From: Acanthosepion pharaonis | Taxonomy: Eukaryota; Mollusca; Cephalopoda; Sepiida; Sepiidae | DNA: 64,000 bases | Assembly (NCBI GenBank): GCA_903632075.3 | Contig: CAHIKZ030000391.1 | Span: forward strand, 1,396,001 to 1,460,000 | Reading direction: 5' to 3' | In this document: piece after piece, positions 43,040 to 53,929 of the stretch | Numbering within the stretch: the stretch's first letter is position 1 | Layout: each line of letters begins with the position of its first letter | Notes under the pieces: model-generated | Database searches by the model: none | Told to the model about the DNA's origin: nothing | Seen by the model: the letters and a program-made list of their open reading frames with translations, nothing else | Translations under genes and position numbers: made by a program

Positions 43040-44850
43040 TTCAAATCAGTTGGCAATTAGCCGATGATTTGTGTGCCGTTTCAATAAACAATACAATGAA
43101 TAGTCCGATTAATGTAAATAGTGTACATTTTACCTCATATCAAAAATATAGACAGATACTGAAGAAAAACTTTGTTCACAAATATATGTTGATTCAAATA
43201 TACAGTACATTTTACCAGAAAATCTCTTACATGGAAATATATCAACAGACAATAATTTATAAAACTTATTTAATCTTCCAGCATTGTACATTTCTTTCAA
43301 TGTGTGATCAACAGGTATATCAATTAGCTCAAGCTGCAGCTCCCTCAGGTGGTGCATCAACATCAACAGTGAATAGAGAAGACAACAAATTGAATTCAGG
43401 CTCAATTTTCTTGAAGTCCTGAAATATTATGATTTCATCCCCTAAACTCTACAAATAACCCCTGATCTTAACAGAAACACTTCCAGACACTTTCCCTTGC
43501 CTAATAAAGGTAAATAACAAAACTTGGTCTCACCTGCTTGCCTTACAAATAAGCCTACTTTTGTGTTGAAAGATTTTACATTTTTCCACATTTCATGCGC
43601 AAATAACCCCTTTCCCTGAAATATCATATTCAATTCATTCAGTTTGTCAAATATGTCTGCTGTAAGCATCAGCTCATATCTCCACTGCTCACATCCCATT
43701 TTGGTCACAAATTCGCATTAAATCCTTTTCACCTCTAGAAATAATAGAATTTCATTGTCATGCCCAGGCTCTTTATATCACTTTACCCAGGCTCAAGCAC
43801 TTCACACTTGTGATAAATCACGCTTTCATATTCTGATTCTATATCCGCAAGCAGAGATTTAAACTGGCGGTGGTTGAGTGTCCCTGCTTGTATTGTATTC
43901 ACCGCATTTATAACTGGGTTGATCACATGCTTTAAGTCTAGTACTACTTTACAAAGGTTTCCGGGTGTAAAATGCAATGGAATGTCAATATATCACTGCT
44001 CAAGACGGGTGATTCTAATTTATTTTTTAAAAGTTTAATCAGTCCTACATTTTTTCCAGTAAAAGCTCTGACCCAATCTGTGGCAATGCTTGCCATTTTA
44101 TTCCATGACAAACCACGTTTCTCAACAAAATCCACGGCATATTCAAATGGGTCCTGACCATTGGTTTGTATTTTTTTATGGATTCTAGACTGTTAAGGTG
44201 TCCACCCCTTTTTATACAAGTGGACTCGCCCAGTGTGTACTTGAACTACTGCCGGTGAATAACCGAGAGTGAGAGAGTGAGAGTGTGAGGTAACCGCTTT
44301 GTAGGAGTCACAGTTGCGAGCACGTAGACTGAGAAGGAAGTTATACTTCGATACTGAATTTCTCAGACTGTATATATATATTATTATTGCTACTAACCGC
44401 ATTTCTGAATCTACTAACCGTATTACCAATTGTATTATTACGTCAATACATTTATTTGCTATATTTCATTCCTGCGTTTTTCATTCATTTGAGACCGCAT
44501 TTCATCCCGAAATCCACAACACAGACCAAGTAATTCCTCTATACTTACAAGATTTTATCAATTCCACGCATAAAGACAAGTAATTGTGTCGTGTTAGCCG
44601 TGCTTCCATCGAGAGTCAGTGGAAATCAAACAATGCTTTTGTTTGCAGTGTTCGGCTGTTCTTTAAGTTCTACACGTATGACGTTAATGCACGGTACTGT
44701 TGTCCTTCTTCATGGTGAAATATTTTCAAAAATTCCCTTTAACTTCAGGACACACTACAACAGCTTAATCCACCATGTACTGCTTCACAAACCCGAAAAT
44801 TGTTGTTGTGTTTGGCGAGGTTGTAAGCTACAATGAAACTGGCTTATGTT
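43040..44850 (-). pseudogene. hAT transposase (GTF2IRD2/ZBED5-like), interrupted
   Basis: From 44850 downward: SFIVAYNLAKHN, KALFDFH, TLDGSTANTTQLLVF and RGID, IEELLGL; then about 300 bases of foreign sequence; then QTNGQDPFEYAVDFVEKRGL, TDWVRAFTGKNVGLIKLLKN and ILTFHCILHPETF (catalytic region), LDLKHVINPVINAVNTIQAG, LNHRQFKSLLADIESEYESV, LNMIFQGKGLFAHEMWKNVK. It ends with the hATC dimerisation domain: LKEMYNAGRLNKFYKLL and FESTYICEQSFS. Stops and frameshifts occur near 43770, 43430 and 43130. This transposase type was domesticated in vertebrates as GTF2IRD2 and ZBED5; this copy is dead. Confidence 0.85.
44191..44510. mobile_element. insertion in the hAT transposase, possible solo LTR
   Basis: The hAT reading breaks off at about 44525 and resumes at about 44185. 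The inserted ~310 bases begin TGTTAAGGTGTCCACC and include TTTTTATAC, a TATA-like box. LTR identity is a guess: no matching target duplication or second copy is visible. Confidence 0.3.
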
Positions 44851-45660
44851 ACACTATCATGAAGACCGGCTAGCTTGACGAATATTTATTTTTTTTCTTA
44901 AGTTTCGTAACATATTTGTAGCTTTTTATCTTACGTTCGTCCTTAGAAATGATGTTGAAAAATTATTTAGTTTGGTGCTGCCGTTTCAGATTATATTCCT
45001 TAAATACGGCAACTGTTTCATTTCAATTTAAACATACTGTTTTATTATCTGTTTTCCAAAAGAAGTACTTTCTTTATCCAGTCGTCATTAAATACACGGC
45101 ATTCATCACCAACCTTGCGATCCTTTGAAGGATTCATAGTTCCATGAGGTAGGAAATTTACTAACTTAACTGTCATAAGGACAAAATCGAAAGAGAAAAG
45201 GGAACAGAAAAGAAGTAGATTAACTGATTGCGCATGCGTAGCACGTTGTTAAACACAAAGGCGTCAGTTTACTTTGACCAGGTTATAAAATTTTAGATCT
45301 GCTTTTGTCCAAATGTGTCCGCGGGCCGCAGAAAACTCCGCGCCGGGCTGCCATATGGCAACATTTTTATGAATGTTCCCTCATTTTCCAAGGTTAACAT
45401 CATGAGCCATTTTAATGAAATTCCAATTATGTTATATTGTAATTAAAACTAAGAATTCTAGAACGTTGTCAAAATCAAAGACTGAGGTTTTGAATGAAAA
45501 GTAAATGAAGGGTTACTCGAGGCACCTCTGTAGATTAATGTCAGACGGGACTAGTTTGGTTAAACTCTGCATTAAATTTGATCACAAAGGATGCATCGTA
45601 TTCATTTAATTGTAAAAGATAACAAATAAACCAAACCAAAAGAAACAATGGCAAATATGG

Positions 45661-47360
45661 ACGTTCGTGCTCGCAAAAGAACGGAATGTCGAAAGAACGG
45701 CTTTTCCGAGGACACCGCTATTATTTTAACTACCTTCGCTCCTCTGTAATAGTGTGTTTTTAAAAGTGATTATTAGAATTTATGTTTCCTTTCTTCTTGA
45801 GAATTGACAAAAAATAATAAATAGACATTTTTATTAGATTGTCTATTGCTGTGTAGAAAGTCTACACTAATGTGATTAACATGGACTCTTCTATTGACGT
45901 GAAAGTAGGTCAAAGCGAGACACATTCAATCGCGCAGTAGTGTTGTAAAGATTGTCACACTAACTACGATATTCGCCAGAATTGTAATATTAATCCACGT
46001 GATTAAACAGTTCTTTTCAGTAAACTTGCGTTTCAGTGTTTGCCTTATTAACCCGAACTACAAGTTGATACGAGTACCTTAACATTTATTTACACTATTT
46101 ATTTATTATATTGTTTATTGGGATGCTTGTTAAAACATCGGCTAATTGTCAGCTGATTCAAACTTTATGTAATAGTGAATGTTTTCGTGTTGCGGTTTGT
46201 AGCTTAATGAAAATGTATCAGAAGGTAATTTATGTAAGGCAAAGATTATGCGTGCTTATTATGCATTATCCGACAACACGTAGATCAAATAAAGAATATA
46301 AGGACAATTTGTATTAAAAGAGATTACTTAAAACACAGTGGTTAGAGATCCAACAATAAAGAGATTTTTATATATACAATAGATATACATGCAAGGATAA
46401 CAGAATGTTTTTAATTGTGGCAATTGAGACAAGGTTACGAAAAATCTTCATGCAGAAATTTAGTCAATAAAAGTTAATGGCTTTGATTTGTTAGTGAAAT
46501 TAAAATAATTTGATTTCTGCAAGGAAAAATCTCAAATGTGTTCGTTCAAATACCTGTGTTACTTGTTAGTTATAATTTAAGTTGTGAAGAGTTGTTTGCC
46601 TTTAACTGTTTGGCTAAATTGATGAATTGTACAATTACTGTTTTTGTAGTGAAATCGTTTATTTTTTAGTCAATTGTAATTTGGTTACCACGCGGACAAC
46701 GGTCGATTGAGAGCTGTGTTGAGTTTGTTGAGAATTTTTAAGTGATGTTGAGTCAGTGAATTGACACGTGTGAAGTTTGGTAGCATCTCACGAAAATTGA
46801 TGACTGACTGACTTGAATTGAGTCATGCGGGTGTTTATATAAACTTTGGTGTCTAAAAATCATCTCCAGGGAGATTTGGCGGGAAAAAGGATCTGTTTCG
46901 ACTTTGCTACTGTTTAGTTTTTCTTAACCAATAGAAGATTGAATTTACTGAAACGAAGTGGTAATTGGTTAAGGCTTTTTCAGGGAAGAATACATATCTC
47001 CGAAAGGGGTGGAAGACTAATCTGGAAGATTCCACATTCGTATCTATTTCTTTATAAATTGGTAAATGATAAACATTGCATTGCATTAGCTTTAATTGCA
47101 TTCGTGTTTAGAATGTTGAAAATACAAAATGAATCTTGTAAATAAACAATCTAATAGAGTTTCAAATTTTTGTTAATTCTCAATTATAAAAAAAAAAGCA
47201 TAAATTCGCTTTCATGATATTTTTAGGCTTTATTAAATTTCTCATCTTCACTTTTTAAAACAAGACAAATTTTCGAAGAGCGAAGGTAGTTAAAATAAAA
47301 ACGGTGTCATGTGAAAAAAGGCCCCCTTCATGACTCCGCTTTTTCGGGTACGAATGTTCC
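45661..47360. mobile_element. unclassified element with ~85-bp imperfect inverted ends
   Basis: Left arm 45661-45743 and right arm 47276-47360 share GACACCG, ATTTTAACTACCTTCGCTC and TTCGT.C.CG..AAAG in inverted orientation. The 1.5-kb interior has only short frames without recognisable transposase. It is probably a non-autonomous DNA transposon. Confidence 0.6.
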
Positions 47361-48454
47361 TGTTTGCCGAAACATATATGTGAAATGTTTGTTCCGTGAG
47401 CTGAAAGTATTATAAATTGTGCATTGACAAAAAATAAACCAGCGTCTCTAATATAGGATTGCAATTTTCATCTGCAGTTCAATTTCCGACGTAAACCTTC
47501 CTTTTCCGAATCCATCAGAAGTTATCAATCAGATAAATGTTGCTGGGACATGTTGGTCTTTTTTTAATAAAACAGCGTCTATGAAGCCTATTCCAGTCTG
47601 GGTATATATTATTTTTCACTGTTAAATCTGATGTATCTTCGTTAGCTATAAAAAAAGTATGTTCCTAAAATCGTTTGACGTTTTTATGAAGCATGGCTCT
47701 AAGCTTCAATAATAAAAAAAAGGTATGTCTGAGCTGACATCACCATATATGACATGTTAAGTGCTCAACGATTTACTGCCTATGACCCTAACCAGAAACA
47801 TCACATCAACACTGCTTTCTTGAGCCCTTGAAATTTGAAAGCATATCTATCGGTGAACACCTAGCCGTTGCTTCAACGCTCTGGTACTTTGTGACAACAT
47901 GTCACTTTCTCTGTGAGAATAACTGTTGAAGTGTTCTTCGTTTTTTTCTTCCTATTTCTTTCGATTTACTTTTTAAAGGAGACCAAGTGAGTAGGTTTAT
48001 ATGATTAGCAACGGTGTATAAGATCCGATATCATGTACTTTTCATTCGCTTCTTAACTACCAAAAATGAAGAGTTTTACAACTCTATTCAAACATGACAT
48101 ATACACGTGATAAAGGCTTCAGTTAACTCTTCTATGCTAGAATCGGCGTCGTCCTTAATCTTCAACAAAATCCTTCGTATTGCGGCAGGACATATTTTTT
48201 AGAAATTCACTGAATTGATTTTTCTTTGTTACAAGATATTATATATTTTTTATCTGTAAATTTAATTAACAACCCATTTTAAAGACTAAAAATTAACATG
48301 AAATTATTAATGGTAAACTGCGAATATCAGGACACTTTTTAAAAAAAATGTCTTCCACTTGCGCAGATAAATAGCTGCAACACATCACATAATCATTTAT
48401 ATTAATATAAGTATACATTTTAAATATTGATAAAAGGTGATGTAGCTAGTCAGT

Positions 48455-48456
<2 letters not shown>
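47361..48456. other. unannotated
   Basis: No recognised feature. Confidence 0.4.
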
Positions 48457-48494
<38 letters not shown>

Positions 48495-48864
48495 TAATAT
48501 TAGTGGAAAATATACATATATATGCAAAATATATAAATACACATACATGTATATTTTCAGAAAAAAAATTTTTCCAAGGTACAACTCAATGTCTAGGACA
48601 GAGTAAGGATATAATAAAAAGGCTTAACCACTAATATTCCATGGTCATAATTTATTCCATTGGAATCGTAAATACGATCCAATTCATCAAACCTACAAAT
48701 TCAAAATGAAAACAGAAAAAACCTACTCCGGAAGTGAAAACAGAATTTAGAGAAAGTGTAAATATGAGGAGGAGGGAGATTGAAACTTAACAGAGAGAAT
48801 TTTAGGAGATGTGGTGGGAAGGGTTTTAAATAAGAGAAGAGAATGAATGTCGACGGAAGTCTAA

Positions 48865-48910
<46 letters not shown>
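48457..48910. repeat. (TA)n arrays at 48457-48497 and 48867-48910
   Basis: The first array is interrupted by TATGTATA. The intervening sequence has no motif. Confidence 0.9.
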
Positions 48911-48912
<2 letters not shown>

Positions 48913-49191
48913 AAGCAAAAAACCAACATAGTTTAAAAAATCAAATGCCCTTTGGGAGATTGTATCTCATCTCCAAGGAATTAAATACTATTTACACCAC
49001 AAACTCGCTTTCACGACGCACGACTACATTTGATAATGGCTTATGTAAGACAGGATTAAAAAAATGTATCAATATTGTGATTTTCTTTCTTCGTTTAATG
49101 ATAATGTTATTAAGCTTATCAGACAATATGAAAAAAATTTACATAAAATAAATAGACAACACTTGTCTATATTATTTAATGAAACATGCAT

Positions 49192-49192
<1 letters not shown>

Positions 49193-49238
<46 letters not shown>
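49193..49238. repeat. (TA)n
   Basis: About 22 TA units. Confidence 0.95.
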
Positions 49239-49240
<2 letters not shown>

Positions 49241-49334
49241 CAAATGGATTGAGTCTTATTATTATTTACTATATATTCTGTTTCTAAGTAAATTGTATGG
49301 GTACAATTTACTTAAGTAATAAAATTTCGTAGAA

Positions 49335-49720
49335 AATATGCGTTCTCCGACACGAATCGAACCTGTATTCCTATACGGAAGCCTCCATTTCATTCCTGTT
49401 GAAGAAGGAACATTTCCTACGCGAATTTCTCGAACATTAAGGCCGGTAAAACAGCATTTGTTTAAATTAATTTTATCTATAAAAATAAAGAATAAACAGA
49501 AAATATATTAAATAATTGTTGGATTGATTCTATCTGTTATCATTGTTTACGAAAAGATACGTTTTGTAGCAGATAACGATCGAGAAAAAACTGTGGCTAA
49601 ATGGTTTTGCACATCAGATCAAATGACGATGTCCGGATAGGAATACAGGTTCGATTCCTACTGCAGAACGTATATTTTTAAAGAAATTTCTCGAGCATTC
49701 ATGCGGCTGAATGTAATTAA
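49335..49720. repeat. facing pair of short repeats with tRNA-like B box
   Basis: ATAGGAATACAGGTTCGATTC occurs at 49637 (+) and, reversed, near 49350. GGTTCGATTCC fits a pol III B box but no A box or cloverleaf is visible, so I do not call a tRNA gene. AATTTCTCGA.CATT follows in the same direction at 49424 and 49686. Confidence 0.45.
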
Positions 49721-49784
49721 TACTGTTTAATTAAAAACAGAGCATTTGCCTAAATAAAATGAATCTATAAAATAGCGCATAAAC

Positions 49785-49832
<48 letters not shown>

Positions 49833-49930
49833 GACATTTTATGTTTATACATTTTTTTTGTATAGATACAAATATTTAATAAATGCTCTGTTTATAATAC
49901 ACAGTATTAAACAGAATTTATCGGCCTGAA
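49710..49930. repeat. inverted repeat centred on (TA)n
   Basis: AAACAGAGCATTTGCC (49735) and its complement near 49880 (AAATGCTCTGTTTAT) face each other across the (TA)n array at 49788-49829. Confidence 0.7.
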
Positions 49931-49954
49931 TATCAAAAAAATTTCAAGTCATAC

Positions 49955-49958
49955 ATAC

Positions 49959-50017
<59 letters not shown>
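49955..50017. repeat. (CATA)n(TA)n
   Basis: Five CATA units followed by about 20 TA. Confidence 0.95.
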
Positions 50018-50022
<5 letters not shown>

Positions 50023-50048
50023 TTTATCGTATAAACAAATCCATTGTA

Positions 50049-50106
50049 CTCACTACAAAGATGCAACTTGGTTTCAGTGCATTTCAACTGCACTTCGACG
50101 GGTGAG
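50049..50106 (-). ncRNA. hammerhead-like junction with variant core, family E copy 2
   Basis: Minus strand: CTCAC, core CCGTCGA, helix II GTGCA/TGCAC, GAAA, helix III AC.AAG/CTT.GT, then A (NUH is GTA) and GTGAG. Helix pairing is conserved with copy 1 although the sequences differ. Confidence 0.45.
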
Positions 50107-50109
50107 AAT

Positions 50110-50183
50110 CGAAAATGGTTATGAACAATCCTGGTCGTAGGGAAGCCGTATGTGACAACCAGGATTGTTCATAACCATTTTCG
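50110..50183. repeat. perfect 26-nt hairpin
   Basis: Arms 50110-50135 and 50158-50183 are exact complements around a 22-base loop. Confidence 0.95.
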
Positions 50184-50303
50184 GGTCTATATGGGAAAAT
50201 TATGATAAATAAATAATTATCGCTGTACTATCGGATTCGAGTAGTCTTTTTGATTAATGCTATGAACGTTGGAATTTCTATATTACTTTCGTTCTCATCG
50301 CAT

Positions 50304-50307
<4 letters not shown>

Positions 50308-50363
<56 letters not shown>
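50308..50363. repeat. (TA)n
   Basis: It separates the family E module from the PLE 5' coding fragment. Confidence 0.95.
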
Positions 50364-50365
<2 letters not shown>

Positions 50366-50454
50366 GTACATTTAGGAAGAAACCATTATAGACGATTAAT
50401 GTACTTTTTGGAAGAATCCAGTCTGTCAAGCATCTTACTATCAACCTCATATTA

Positions 50455-50642
50455 TTAAACTGGAAAGAAAGCATAAAAAGTATTTTGGAAATTGAAGACG
50501 CTCACTGGAATTCCAGCCGTGCACAATATGTGAAAGCTCAGAATGAACGCTCCTATTCAAAACATCACAAAAACAAATTACAACGTAACATTCACAATAT
50601 TAGGAAAAAAATAACAACACTACAGAAAAAACACCTTATCTG
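50455..50642 (+). pseudogene. PLE N-terminal coding fragment
   Basis: One frame reads EDAHWNSSRAQYVKAQNERS, YSKHHKNKLQRNIHNIRKKI and TTLQKKHLI then stop. The same DNA order recurs at 58725-58850 just after a PLE 3' end, which places it at the start of PLE units. Basic, coiled-coil-like composition. Confidence 0.55.
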
Positions 50643-50701
50643 ATCTGTATTTAATCCTAATTCATATATATTCAAATCTATATACCATACCTCATAAACA
50701 C

Positions 50702-50702
50702 A

Positions 50703-50733
<31 letters not shown>

Positions 50734-50940
50734 TTCTCTCTCTCTCTCTCTCTATGTATATATGTATATATATGTATATATATATATATATATATCAGCA
50801 GCAGCAGCATGCCTTCATTAAAACATGTTTCATTGAATAATTAAGTCATATTATGTCTATGATTTTCCTGCTCAAGTATTTGCTTCCCCACCCCAACATC
50901 ATCCTCAATGGTTCATTGTAAATTTATCATTTGTAGCTAT

Positions 50941-50973
<33 letters not shown>
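50702..50973. repeat. compound (CTAT)n(CT)n(TA)n and a further (TA)n
   Basis: CTAT and CT repeats at 50702-50755, TATG/TA to 50795, then (TA)n at 50942-50973 directly before the PLE arm. Confidence 0.9.
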
Positions 50974-50974
<1 letters not shown>

Positions 50975-50979
<5 letters not shown>

Positions 50980-51526
50980 GAAGAGGGGTGCCGCAAACGT
51001 TTTTGGTTGTAATGTGGATTTATTGAGAAAAAATATTATACTTTGTTTTACATAATTTCACGACACGTGTTTCTGGTCTGGTCTCGCAACCGTCTTCAGG
51101 TGAAAGTGGAGATTTTTACATATTATTAAAAATAATTAATTTTTCTTCATGTTCAATGTGGAATATTCTCGATATGAGACATTCTGTTTGTGTGTTGGCA
51201 ATCCGAATTTTCTTTCTAGAATTGTCAATGAAGAGTTCTGCGTGAAGGGTCATAAAACAATTAAGGTTTGTCCAGCGAGTAGTTATCGGCATTTAATCTT
51301 TTAATGTTTTAGTGACCTCTATGTGCTCTTGGATCTGTTTCTATTTTGGCGTGTTCCTGTCAGCATGCGTGTATATATGCGTGCGTATATTTCCTTACTA
51401 CGAGGAATTCGTAAACTTATTTGTACTTATACACGCATACACACATACGCACATACACACTATCCCACCACAAGTAGTCAGTACACACACACATATACAC
51501 ACATATTTCCCAAGCTACATGGAACC

Positions 51527-51540
<14 letters not shown>
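50975..51540 (-). mobile_element. PLE terminal arm, family C, left (inverted)
   Basis: Reverse complement of 52210-52785. With that arm it forms a ~565-bp inverted repeat flanking the endonuclease. The inner boundary is at CCAGTACAC, where a (CA)n run (to 51590) takes over. Confidence 0.85.
51056..51105 (-). ncRNA. candidate hammerhead ribozyme, family C copy 3
   Basis: Same as 36280-36329 on the minus strand: TTTCAC/GTGAAA helix I, CTGAAGA, GAAA, ACACGTGT and GTC all intact. Confidence 0.65.
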
Positions 51541-51563
<23 letters not shown>

Positions 51564-51761
51564 ACACGCACACACACACACACACACGTACTTCTTAAGT
51601 TGTCAACATCCGCATATACATACATAAATGTATGTATGTGTACATACACATATATATATCTCCTCGTGTCTCCCGTATATGAGTGTGCGTCCATGTATGT
51701 GAGCGATCATTGTATTTGGTCACCCTGTGTGCATGTTTTTTTTTTTTGTGTGGGGTGGGGG

Positions 51762-52260
51762 TTACGATCTTTTCAGTTCGGGTTTGAATTTGTCTATAAA
51801 GTTTTTTTCCTGTATTTGTAGATACGAGTAATTGTCTGTTTGATATATCGGCATGATATTAAACTTACCCTGGTTACATTTGAAAATGTGTTGTGATACA
51901 AAAAGTTTTCTGTTGTCTGTCAATTTTATATTGCTTTTGTGTAGGGAGACCCTGTTGTTCAGTTGTTGGCTGATGCCTATATATGACTTCTTATATTTTG
52001 TGCATTTAAGTGCATAAACTACATTTTTGGAGTTGCAGTTTAAGTTTTTGTTTATTGTGAATGTTTTTTTTTTTGGTTTTCAAAAGTGTAGGAGTTTCCT
52101 TCTATAATGATGTCACAAACTCCACATCTTTTTTTGTTGCATTTTGTGACTCCCTGTATTTTGTGTTGACTAAATTTAGATGAGGTTAATATGTGTTTTA
52201 GGTTTCTAGATTGGCGTGTACTGGTTCCATGTAGCTTGGGAAATATATGTGTATATGTGT
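51762..52260 (-). pseudogene. Penelope-like element GIY-YIG endonuclease
   Basis: Minus-strand reading from 52260: FPKLHGTSTRQSRNLKHILT, KCNKKRCGVCDIIIEGNSYT (Cys-rich linker typical of PLEs), FENQ; then, past a T-run frameshift at about 52066-52076, TINKNLNCNSKNVVYALKC (first strand), KSYIGISQQLNNRVSLHKSN (YIG motif and the conserved Arg), VSQHIFKCNQGKFNIMPIYQ and EKNFIDKFKPELKR (catalytic Glu region), with a TAA stop at 51762. Only the frameshift breaks it. In PLEs this domain sits C-terminal to the reverse transcriptase and nicks target DNA. No RT sequence is present. Confidence 0.85.
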
Positions 52261-52790
52261 GTGTGTACTGACTACTTGTGGTGGGATAGTGTGTATGTGC
52301 GTATGTGTGTGTATGCGTGTATAAGTACAAATAAGTTTACGAATTCCTCGTAGTAAGGAAATATACGCACGCATATATACACGCATGCTGACAGGAACAC
52401 GCCAAAATAGAAACAGATCCAAGAGCACATAGAGATCACTAAAACATTAAAAGATTAAATGCCGATAACTACTCGCTGGACAAACCTTAATTGTTTTATG
52501 ACCCTTCACGCAGAACTCTTCATTGACAATTCTAGAAAGAAAATTCGGATTGCCAACACACAAACAGAATGTCTCATATCGAGAATATTCCACATTGAAC
52601 ATGAAGAAAAAATTAATTATTTTTAATAATATGTAAAAATCTCCACTTTCACCTGAAGACGGTTGCGAGACCAGACCAGAAACACGTGTCGTGAAATTAT
52701 GTAAAACAAAGTATAATATTTTTTCTCAATAAATCCACATTACAACCAAAAACGTTTGCGGCACCCCCTTCTTTTTTAATATACATACTT
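52210..52790 (+). mobile_element. PLE terminal arm, family C, right
   Basis: Near identical to 35880-36410 and the complement of 50975-51540. It overlaps the start of the endonuclease reading (HGTST at CATGTAGCTTGG). It ends with AACGTTTGCGGCACCCC, about 40 bases before a (TA)n array. Confidence 0.85.
52647..52696 (+). ncRNA. candidate hammerhead ribozyme, family C copy 2
   Basis: TTTCAC 52647-52652, CTGAAGA 52653-52659, GAAA 52679-52682, GTC 52688-52690, GTGAAA 52691-52696. Confidence 0.65.
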
Positions 52791-52826
52791 TTCTCTCGTT
52801 GGAACCACTATAACATATTTCTTTTA

Positions 52827-52909
<83 letters not shown>
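52827..52909. repeat. (TA)n, longest simple TA array
   Basis: About 41 TA units with one ATTA interruption, between family C and family A modules. Confidence 0.95.
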
Positions 52910-52913
<4 letters not shown>

Positions 52914-52939
52914 AGAAATTTTGGGGCATTTTAGAGTAA

Positions 52940-53130
52940 TCATATACAGTAATTCATCGAGCCCAGAATAATCTTCAAAAGAATGCAGAAACCACTGGAA
53001 ATATTGAAATGGTCCTGGTTCGATTCTCGGTAGCGGATGTGTACTGCTCATATGTCCCAAATAGAACGAAATGGTCACCCAGTGCATTTTGCATTCTGTT
53101 GAAGATTGTTCTGCGCTCGATGAATTAATA
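52940..53130. mobile_element. family A module, short palindromic copy
   Basis: TAATTCATCGAG at 52951 and CTCGATGAATTA at 53117 are facing ends. GAATGCAGAA and TTCTGCATTC-type words pair inside them. A degenerate hammerhead lies at 53041-53085 (core CTCATAT, helix I GTACTG/CAGTGC). Confidence 0.65.
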
Positions 53131-53439
53131 TATGCAATCGGCTAGCGACACTGAAGAAACAGTCTGTCTGTGGATGACATTATATATGCTGCTGAAAATT
53201 TATTTCCGTTCAGTTCTCTGGCGAGGAAGTGTTGGTTTGTAAACAGTGACTATTACCGCTAATAATGCAAGACTCTTCAGTAAATCGAATGGAGTTTTCT
53301 CAGTCACTGTGTGTTTATCTAAAAATAAGTACGATTAAATTCACCTTCATCCCTGCCTTGCGCCAACGGTTTAGTGGCAGAATGAGCTGATGAGTTGTGA
53401 TACAACTAAACGGTCCGTCTGTGGATGACAATATATAGA

Positions 53440-53790
53440 TATATATTAAATAATTCATCGAGTCTGAAAGAAACCCCAACAGAATGCAGAAAGAACTGGA
53501 CGGCCGTTTCGTTCTATATTTGGGACTCATCAGCAGTTCGCATCCACTACGGAGAATTGAAACGCTGACAGTTAGGTTGTCAAGCAAACATCATACCAAC
53601 TGTTCCACCGTACTCCGGTGACGCAGAGATTGCAAATCAGACTCAATATAGCGCCGTTCGCTCGCATATTCCGTGGGGGAACTTTTACTGAGTTTCTCTC
53701 TGACCATAGGACTGTGCCTCCTGGAGCCACGACTACTTTCACCAAGCCGCTCACTCTAGAGCATTAGAAGCTGGTTCAAGCTATAATGTA
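53440..53790 (-). mobile_element. PLE end module, family A, copy 2
   Basis: Reverse homologue of 40262-40611, with TAATTCATCGAG at one end and GAAGCTGGTTCAAGC at the other. Confidence 0.75.
53493..53539 (-). ncRNA. candidate hammerhead ribozyme, family A copy 2 (best full match)
   Basis: Minus strand: GAACTG (53539-53534), CTGATGA (53533-53527), helix II GTCC..GAAC with an 8-base loop and one mismatch, GAAA, palindromic helix III ACGGCCGT, GTC, then CAGTTC (53498-53493), pairing all six helix I bases. Every conserved core position is present. Confidence 0.75.
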
Positions 53791-53856
53791 CATGATAGAA
53801 ATTATTAGGGAGGATTTGATAATTATATTTAAATATAATTATCAAATCTTCCTATT

Positions 53857-53863
<7 letters not shown>

Positions 53864-53917
<54 letters not shown>
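53864..53917. repeat. (TA)n before the LINE fragment
   Basis: About 26 TA units. Confidence 0.95.
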
Positions 53918-53919
<2 letters not shown>

Positions 53920-53929
53920 TATTCTCAAG

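Larger units (their letters stand above)
42345..45365 (-). mobile_element. hAT-superfamily DNA transposon remnant
   Basis: The left end near 42345 (GAGGTGGGTAATTGTTTTGG, then GCGCATTTTCGG) resembles hAT/Charlie-type termini. A GC-rich GCGGGCCGCAG segment at 45320 is a plausible opposite end. The minus-strand transposase fills the middle. TIR complementarity is poor and no 8-bp target duplication could be established by eye. Confidence 0.6.
50040..50307 (-). mobile_element. PLE end module, family E, copy 2
   Basis: Reverse homologue of 39913-40110. It also contains the perfect hairpin at 50110-50183, which copy 1 lacks. Bounded by (TA)n arrays at 49972 and 50308. Confidence 0.7.

Noticed and set aside
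49335..49440. A tRNA gene suggested by GGTTCGATTC.
   Set aside because: No A box, acceptor stem or anticodon arm fits around the B-box-like word.
51312..51821. Frames of 169 and 91 residues inside the PLE arm.
   Set aside because: They are open because of (CA)n and run antisense to the identified PLE endonuclease. The same frame in other copies (35797-36057, 52198-52428) reflects shared repeat DNA, not coding.
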